DNA of 64,000 nucleotides from Zizania palustris (lineage: Eukaryota > Streptophyta > Magnoliopsida > Poales > Poaceae), in NCBI GenBank assembly GCA_019279435.1, contig JAAALK010000285.1, positions 71,222,249-71,286,248 of the forward strand, in the 5' to 3' direction. Position numbers and translations under genes: made by a program. The notes beneath the pieces were generated by a model. That model did no database searches, had not been told where the DNA came from, and saw nothing but the letters and a program-made list of their open reading frames with translations. Shown here piece by piece: positions 57,801 to 64,000 of the stretch (positions are counted from its first letter, which is position 1; every line of letters starts with the position of its first letter).

Positions 57801-59860
57801 TGTTGGACCGGAAACGGCGACCAGAGAGGGGGTGAATGGGAGCTTTTAAAATTTCAGACTATAAATAGCCTTCTGTTTTAATTCTGTCTTCGGCGGAACA
57901 GGCTTCGAACACACCCTTTGAAGTTCTGGTTCGGAGGTTTTTCACAGCTCCGAAAACAGGCTTCGCAAGGAGTAAAAGTTCGAAGCCAAGAAGACTTCGC
58001 TCCACACACAAACCGAAAATTCAGCTTCTGCTCAGTCAGTGCAGCCTTCGCACACAAGGTGACTTCGTGCAGGCTTCGCACTTCACCCTTCGCAAGAGCG
58101 GACTTCCCTCTGCGGGCTTCGACCAAATACTCAGCGACAGCAATTGGTGCTGGGCTTCGTACTTCGAAGGTCTAAACGCACACTACACGGACTTCGCTAA
58201 GGGCTTCGACTAGGGAAGAAAAACGGGCTTCGATCAGTGCTTCGGTAGTAATCAGAGAGGTCTAGCCTCCAGTTTACACAGAGCAAACACACACTGAAAA
58301 ACACACTTCGTTCAAAACACGCTTCGCCCAAACAGGCTTCGGTGCACAATCTCAAGTCAAACGAAGTGACACACAAGAGATCGAAGCATGAAGCGGGGTA
58401 TGCGTACAAGCTCAAGCAGAAAGTGAACACAGAAACAAGACTTCGATGCTTGAACAGGGAACACAAAATTTGAACTCGCAGGATGAATACAAAGTATGTG
58501 GTGGCTAGTACAGGAGCTCAACAATGAATGCTCAAAGTGTTAATGCGACCTACCCAGCCCCCACTATTTATATACACTATTCATCCATGTGAATTGACTA
58601 CTTTACCCCTAGGGTTTACATTGGTTTTGTCTAATCAGAATAGAGGGGTACAAAAGGTAGTCTACTTTATTTGGAGGCTTCTTTTGTCAGCTTTGCAGAG
58701 GGAACAGCGTCAGCTTTTTGCAGAGCAGACAATGTCAGCCTTTACAGTCTTGGATTCTTCTGAAGCCCCTCTTCGCACGCGAGGGGTGCGGTAGCTTTGG
58801 TGAGAAGCCTTGAGCCTGATGGCCTTCGCTTCACCGAAGTCAGCCTTCGATACAGTGATGGTTTTGAGCCGAAGCCGTCAAAGCCCTTGGGCCTTCGCAC
58901 CAACATCTTCGGAGTAGACCACCATGACTTCGCAGCTTCTCCCAGCTCGAACTCCGTCAGTCCGTGTACCGAAGCCATCCATGGCCGAAGTACCTCAAGT
59001 CATCCTCACTCCGGAGCCAGCCTTGCTCCGAAGCCAGCCTCACTCCAAAGCCCCACCTTCGGAGTACCACCCATCGAAGTCCCTCCTTCGTCCAAGGCCT
59101 CCGCATGAAGCATTCCATGAGCACTTTGTCGTAGTGTCTCTCCCCGAGCACACTCCTCGACGAGCCTCACCCGGACCATGCCTTCGATGCACCTCGACTT
59201 TTGAGACCTTCGTCGGGTATACCTTCGAGTGTCTCCCTCCGAAGCACACTTTGAACACCTTGCCTCATTGCTGAGGACTTGATCCACCAGACTCCGAAGT
59301 CACTCCATTCGGAGTACCCTTCGAAGTGCCTCGCCTCCGAGGACTTCGTCTCGGGGTACCTTCACCCGGAGTCACACTCCGCACTTACTGCCTTCTTCTG
59401 GCACACCTCGACCCGCGGACCAACCTTGACCCCTTCGCAGCCTTCGTGATGGAGCTCCCTGGTCCCCTGACATCAAGCCTCCCGCTTGACCCAGGTTCAC
59501 TTGCTACGAACCGTCTGTCTCCTCCGAAGTCCCCTGTGCACCACAGACAAGCAGACAAGTGTATCCAGTACCCCGGAGACCTCTCTGGGTAAGCAACCTT
59601 CGGCACACACTCCGGTGTACCGCCCAAAGTACCGAGACCTTCGGTACAGCCAATCATCGTGTACTGTCGGACCCCTCTGATAGGCACACTCCGCTGCAAC
59701 AGCTACAGCAATCAGAGCCCACCGAACCCTTCGGTGAAACAGCCTCCGAACACCTTCGGAGAACCAGCCTCCGAACCCCTTCGGAGGGACCCCTTCGAAA
59801 TAGAGGATAAAATATGTCAATCACTCATCACAGACTCCAAAACCAACCCTTGGTTTCTCA
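57801..59860 (-). repeat. Co3 5' LTR (2060 bp)
   Basis: Same ends as the 3' LTR. A minus-strand TATA region lies at about 58563-58570. It differs by scattered substitutions and a few short indels (for example extra sequence near 59765-59790). Confidence 0.95.
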
Positions 59861-60973
59861 AGGTCGATTTCAATGGAAAGTTGATACAAAATCCAGTCTA
59901 TTTTGTGTCTGAAGCATTGTCCGGAGCAAAAACAGGATATTCCGAGCTTGAGAAGTTCACTTATGCTCTGATAATGGCTTCGAGGAAGTTAAAGCATTAT
60001 TTCTTGGCACACAATGTGATTGTACCAACTTCATATCCCTTAGGAGATATGCTCCGAAGTAAGGACTCCACATGAAGAATTGGGAAGTGGGCCGTTGAAT
60101 TAGCACCCTTCGGCATATCCTTCGTGGCAAGGACATCAATTAAGTCACAAATGTTGGCGGACTTTGTGGCAGAGTGGACTCCCCCTGCAGCGTGGGCTCC
60201 GGAGAAGCTAAGTGAAGGAATTTGGACCATTTACTCCGATGGAGCTTTCCAAGCATCTGGAGCAGGCGTCGGAGCAGTGATAATTTCACCTTCAGGGCAA
60301 AAGGCAATATACTCCGCAAGACTCAACTTTAAGTCTACCAATAATACAGCGGAGTATGAAAGAATTTTGCTAGGACTTCGAAAGGCACGTGCTTTAGGAG
60401 CTACAAGAGTTGTTATTAAGACAGATTCTCAAATTGTAGCAGGGCACGTAGACAAGAGTTTTCAAGTTCGGCATCCACAGCTTGCAAAATATTTAGAGGA
60501 GATCCGTAAGATTGAAGCAGCATTTAAAGGGATTTCCATTCGAAGTATACCTAGAGCAGAAAATGTGCAAGTTGATATCTTGGCAAAAGCTGCAGCCGGA
60601 GCTATGGACATTCCAAAAGAGACGTTTTACGAAGAACTCAGTACACCTTCGGTGCCGCAGATCCCTTCTGCGGAAGTTCTTTGCATTCCAAGTACAGATT
60701 GGCGAAGTTCAATTACAGAATTATTGCAAGGAGAAGAAAATTTGTCTGAAGGGCCACAACTTTCGAGGTTGAAGCTTAGAATTCGAAATTATCATATAAT
60801 CAACGGTATTTTGTACAAGGCCGGAGTATGTTCCCCTCTACTCCGATGTATATCTCAACCCGAAGGTCAAGAAATTCTTCGAGAAATTCATGAAGGACTT
60901 TGTGGTAGCCATCTGGCCCCTCGAGCTTTGGCAGGAAAAACACTTCGTCAGGGGCTTTATTGGCCTACAATAG
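59861..60973 (+). pseudogene. pol: RNase H and integrase zinc finger of Gy5
   Basis: After the Co3 target site: VDFNGKLIQN, VYFVSEALSGAKTGYSELEK (end of the RT-linked RNase H), then an in-frame TGA at about 60073. The same frame continues FVARTSIKSQMLADFVAEW. A second RNase H domain follows, the archaeal-like type found in Tat elements: WTIYSDGAFQASGAGVG, NNTAEYERILLGL, KTDSQIVAGHV. Next comes the integrase H2C2 start (EIHEGLCGSHLAPRALAGK, LRQGLYWPT). Gy6 cuts it at 60973. Apart from the TGA this stretch is intact. Confidence 0.85.
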
Positions 60974-61468
60974 TGTTGGCGTAAAAGATTACGCTAACAG
61001 GTTTCTGTAGAAAAGAAACTAACAAACGAAATGTTTGCGAAGCAAACTGTTCTAAGCCTCCGAAAGGATAATAACTTAGAATAGTTCGAAAGTGTGTATT
61101 GATTCACTTGTAATCGGTCCTCATTACAGGGTGAAATGGGGGGTATTTATAGGCCTAAACATTAAGGAAAAGACCTATTTACCCCTCTATTACAACCGAC
61201 ATTAAGGAAACTATTTGGTTTCCTTAATAGGGCTAAAATGGTAAAAGACTAATCTAATAGGATAGAAGATAAGTCTTCCATCTTAGCTGGCAGAAAAGAT
61301 CCTGAAGAGCTTTGGTTCGAAGACATACTTCGAACCAATGCCAGTCTTCGGACTTCGAACGAGGTTCTGGGCATCTTCGAAGATGGTCTTCGAACAACCT
61401 TCGAATTAGTTGGCTGTCTTTATGCTGCTTCGGCAATAACCCCGAAGATGAGATATTTTCCCCCAACA
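60974..61468 (-). repeat. 3' LTR of Gy6 (495 bp)
   Basis: TGTTGGCGTAAAAG..CCCCCAACA on the plus strand. It matches the reverse complement of the Gy5 LTR throughout. The minus-strand TATA box is at about 61142-61152 (plus GGTATTTATAGG). Confidence 0.95.
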
Positions 61469-61796
61469 GTAGCCCCTCGAATACGCTTCTCCATTCGACC
61501 TGTAACGTTAGGAGAGCAGTATACGGAAAGAAAAGATAACCAATCATAGGGGTTATTGATTTTTGTTTTATCTCCGAAATACATGAAGACATGAACTTCG
61601 AATCAGTCATAAGGTAATTACTTTTCGAACTATCTTAGAACTGATTCAGAAAATTCGAAAGTCTTTTTAGACTTAGAAAATATAGCCGTTAGTTTCTGTT
61701 TCTAACGGAGTTATACGAAGCGTTATTTTCGGAGGAAAATAACAGGCGGGAATGCGAAAAGGCAGAGCCCAAACGGTAACAAACGGAAAGTTAGAC

Positions 61797-61804
61797 TATA
61801 AATA
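61797..61804 (+). promoter_or_regulatory. TATA box of the antisense gene in Gy6
   Basis: TATAAATA, 126 bp upstream of ATG 61923, the same octamer and similar distance as in Na1 (13334). Confidence 0.65.
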
Positions 61805-61922
61805 AAGAACTCCAGAACTTACTCGATTACCTTTTCACTGCTTGCTCCCAGTCAAAAGCCTTTTGAGCCTTTGAGTTCTTGAGCCCTAGTCTCCACTCTC
61901 TCAGATCGATCCAGCGATTGCG

Positions 61923-63438
61923 ATGGCGAAGACCAAAGGCTCTGCACCTCCTTCAACCTTGGTTCGTCAACAAGCGACCGCGGCAGCGGCAGCGGCAACA
62001 GTGGCGGCGACGCCTTCGATGCAGGCGACAACTTCCATGGCGGCAAAGGGAAAAAAATCCCCAAATCGCCGATGATCAAGGTCTGTGCCCTCCATCGACC
62101 AAATATTTGGACCAATCCTTTGAATTAGGACCTTCAACCTGCAAAAGAGAGTCCTTGGCAATGGCAGTAGGAGGAAATATTGGTGCGGGAGTTATGATTC
62201 GAAAACCAGGGAAAGAAGTGATTCCAGTGCCCAGACCCGGAGAAGTAGTAGTGTTCGAAGCTTTTTTCGAAGCCGGTTTGGGTCTTCCTGCAGTGGATTT
62301 TCTGGCAGAGGTACTTGAACTGTTCCATATAACTCTCCCTCAATTATCTCCGAATGCAGTAGCTAGATTAGCTATTTTTGAATGGGCCTTAAGAGCCGAA
62401 GGATGTGAAGGAAGGGCGGAAATCTTCGCTGCATTACATAGAGCAACCTGCCAGCCAAAAACCTTTGTAGCTCCCGGAGGTGAAAAAGTAGTAACATCTT
62501 TTGGCAGTATCAACTTTAGACTTCGGGATGAGTACGCCCTTCGCTTTCCTGCTAAAGCCATCAACGCTAGGTGGTACACCGACTGGATTTTGAAATGGTT
62601 CTATGCCGAAGTTGGGGCAAGCAATCCTCTGGCCGGACCCCTTAGAGAAATCCAATTCCGAAAGGAGGCTTTGGTGCGTCCTGACGAAGGTCAATTCGAA
62701 GCCCGTCTGAACTTGCTTGAAAAAGTTAGCCGAAGGCTCAGTATGCGGGATTTGGCAGAAGAGTTCATCGGTCTTCAAATTCCTCCACTGATGGCCGACT
62801 GGCCTATTATCTTCGAAGATGATTCCGAAGGTGGTCTTCGTAGAATTAACTTGACTTCAAGTCCTACAGGTAACTTCGAAAACAACATACATTAAACATG
62901 ATTGCTTCGAAGAAAAAACTGACTTGAATTATTTATTTTGTAGAATCTTCAGCCCCTGTTACTTCAGAACAGATTATAAGGGCTTCGGAAAAAATCTTGG
63001 GTGCTCCAACTCCGACCGAAAAAGAGTGGCGAATTAAGCTGGTTGGGAGTTGGGAAAGATTTAACAGAGTATGGGGAATGCTGAAACTCACTCCTCCCCC
63101 TCTGATGGATTGGGCGCCTTTGGAGAAAGGGCCTCAAAAAAGGAAAGCCGAAGCTGGAACTTCAAGTTCAGCAAAAACTCCGGTGGAAGAGGGTGGCTCG
63201 GAAGCCGAAGAACCTCGCACCTTTAGATCCTATACCTTCGAGCTCCAGAGCTTCCGTTTCCGATTCCCAAGAAGAAGTGGAAAGGTTACTTGTGCGCCTA
63301 CTAGAAGAGAATGAAACTCAAAGGCCGCACAAACCGGAGTACCTGCGAACGTACCGGAGTCCGGAGAAAATGTTGATCAACCAAGGACTTCGGTAGTTCA
63401 AGAAGATGTAGCTCAGGACGAATTCCTGTGAATGAAGT
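61923..63438 (+). pseudogene. Antisense cargo gene of Gy6 (PF04195-like), cut by the assembly gap
   Basis: It starts MAKTKGSAPPSTLV with an Ala-rich N-terminus. A probable one-base shift at the A-run near 62050 enters the frame holding the conserved block: VVFEAFFEAGLGLPAVDF, LPQLSPNAVARLAIFEWALR, LSMRDLAEEF (62240-62770), clearly homologous to Na1. Exon 1 ends CCTACAG/GTAAC; the intron is 62870-62943 (74 bp, ends TTTTGTAG), at the same place and phase as intron 1 of Na1. Exon 2 continues ILGAPTPTEKEW and SWERFNRVWGML, matching GAPTPEEQ and SWEHWNRVWTLL of Na1. Another one-base shift near 63225 precedes an acidic Ser-rich part (SSSRASVSDSQEE). The coiled-coil end is lost in the gap. Function unknown. 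Confidence 0.65.
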
Positions 63439-63538
63439 NNNNNNNNNNNNNNNNNNNNNNNNNNNNNNNNNNNNNNNNNNNNNNNNNNNNNNNNNNNNNN
63501 NNNNNNNNNNNNNNNNNNNNNNNNNNNNNNNNNNNNNN
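63439..63538. other. Assembly gap (100 N)
   Basis: Exactly 100 N, a conventional placeholder of unknown true length. Sequence on either side need not be adjacent. Confidence 0.99.
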
Positions 63539-64000
63539 CTTTGATCCGACAAGCTCGAAGGAGCTCTATTCAATTTGAAGCTTGGAAACCTTTTGTTGCA
63601 TTTTTGTGATCTTCATATTTTGTGTGAGGTGCACTATTTAGGTACACCTGCAGGGTGTAGCCCCCCAAATCTCGAGTTAAATGGAACATTTAGCTCAAGG
63701 GTCAAAGATAACTTGCAATAAAATAATCGTTTGAAAATTGCTTGACAATCTTGTCTTCTACTTTCATCGAGACCTCACTAGAAAATGTCCATGATTGAAA
63801 TCTCAAACCCGTAATGAACTTTAAGGGAGTTGGTCTCAAATCTTCACGTGTGTTGATGTTTGGCCGCGTGGGTCCTCACATTTCCTAGATGCTCAAGAAG
63901 ATAGGGTTTGTCGGTCCGTGAATCCTAGATGCTCACACCTCCGGTCAGGAAAGCCCCCCGAGCACAAGAGTCCTTAGGTGTGCGCGTGCCTCTAAGCACG
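63539..64000. other. No gene recognised after the gap
   Basis: A few hundred bases with no supportable ORF or repeat end. TGCAGGGTGTAGCCCCCC near 63650 faintly recalls the end of the antisense gene in Na1 (GAAGGTGTAG, 16151), but this is too little to assign. Confidence 0.3.

Larger units (their letters stand above)
48977..59860 (-). mobile_element. Co3: complete SIRE/Maximus-like copia element, 10.9 kb
   Basis: LTRs at 48977-51021 (3') and 57801-59860 (5'), with perfect AGGTC target duplications (48972-48976, 59861-59865). It reads on the minus strand: tRNA-Met primer site, long gag with coiled coil, pol, about 1 kb of untranslated sequence, purine tract. The long gag and 2 kb LTRs suggest the SIRE/Maximus lineage. 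The LTRs are very similar, pointing to a fairly recent insertion into Gy5. Confidence 0.95.
32611..60973 (+). mobile_element. Gy5: Tat-lineage gypsy element split by Ch1, Co3 and Gy6
   Basis: The visible pieces are 32611-35435, 47897-48976 and 59861-60973, about 5 kb together: 5' LTR, primer site, gag, protease, RT, RNase H and the integrase zinc finger. At the Ch1 and Co3 sites, removing the insertion and one target copy restores a continuous frame (PPEVTTLLEK across AGAAG; VREVDFNGK across AGGTC). The third break, at 60973, is the start of Gy6. The remaining integrase and the 3' LTR should lie beyond Gy6, outside the window. Confidence 0.9.
60974..64000 (-). mobile_element. Gy6: 3' end of a Tat-lineage gypsy element inserted in Gy5
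   Basis: The LTR at 60974-61468 reads on the minus strand and is followed by purine tract CGAGGGGCTAC and a plus-strand antisense gene, exactly as in Na1. It is therefore the 3' end, and gag-pol should lie beyond 64000. It interrupts the Gy5 integrase finger. The target copy on this side is AATAG (60969-60973). The sequence past the gap (63539-64000) is not securely assigned to it. Confidence 0.75.

Overview
This window looks like nuclear DNA of a grass (Poaceae, probably a large repeat-rich genome). It is almost wholly transposable elements, mainly LTR retrotransposons nested in one another. The grass call rests on the element mix: Ty3/gypsy Tat-lineage families with antisense cargo genes, a chromovirus with 3.4 kb LTRs and an extra ORF before gag, a SIRE/Maximus-like Ty1/copia with 2 kb LTRs, Ac-like hAT relics and an L1 tail. 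I found no intact host gene, rRNA, tRNA or CRISPR array. A 100-base assembly gap lies at 63439-63538.

Layout. 1-2078: 5' end of a Tat-lineage gypsy element (Gy1, minus strand), inserted in the gag start of a copia element whose long 5' LTR follows (Co1, 2079-about 4699). 4700-8038: decayed Tat gag-protease plus a reversed chromovirus LTR fragment, in a tandem duplication with a 2279-bp unit. 8039-12057 and 19033-about 19222: decayed copia (Co2), whose 3' LTR is split by Na1. 12058-19032: Na1, a complete non-autonomous Tat-type element on the minus strand. It has about 1 kb LTRs, no gag or pol, and an intron-containing gene on the opposite (plus) strand. 19223-20516: another minus-strand LTR (Gy3). 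20517-23385: 3' end of a plus-strand gypsy element (Gy4) with a decayed antisense plant-mobile-domain gene. 23440-26535: Ac-like hAT relics in head-to-head inverted arrangement. 27395-28985: one short hAT-type element nested in another. 29170-29978: L1 LINE tail. 31262-32610: decayed minus-strand fragments (GRF-type zinc finger; C-terminus of a mobile-domain-like protein).

32611-60973 is a second Tat element (Gy5, plus strand) of about 5 kb visible sequence, split by three later insertions. Ch1 (35436-47896) is a Tekay-like chromovirus with perfect AGAAG target duplications. Co3 (48977-59860, minus strand) is a SIRE-like copia with perfect AGGTC duplications. Gy6 starts at 60974 on the minus strand and runs into the gap. 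At Ch1 and Co3 the Gy5 reading frame resumes across the target site, which fixes the insertion order.

Two gene-like signals stand out beyond ordinary gag-pol. First, Na1 and Gy6 carry homologous genes antisense to the element next to the 3' LTR, each with its own TATA box. In Na1 five exons chain in phase with no frameshift and only point-mutation stops; Gy6 shares the first intron but carries two probable frameshifts. Second, the chromovirus LTR contains what looks like a spliced acidic peptide whose last exon, 32 bases ending in GLE-stop, is also present in the much older LTR fragment at 6322-6978. All comparisons were made by eye; no alignments or database searches were run.
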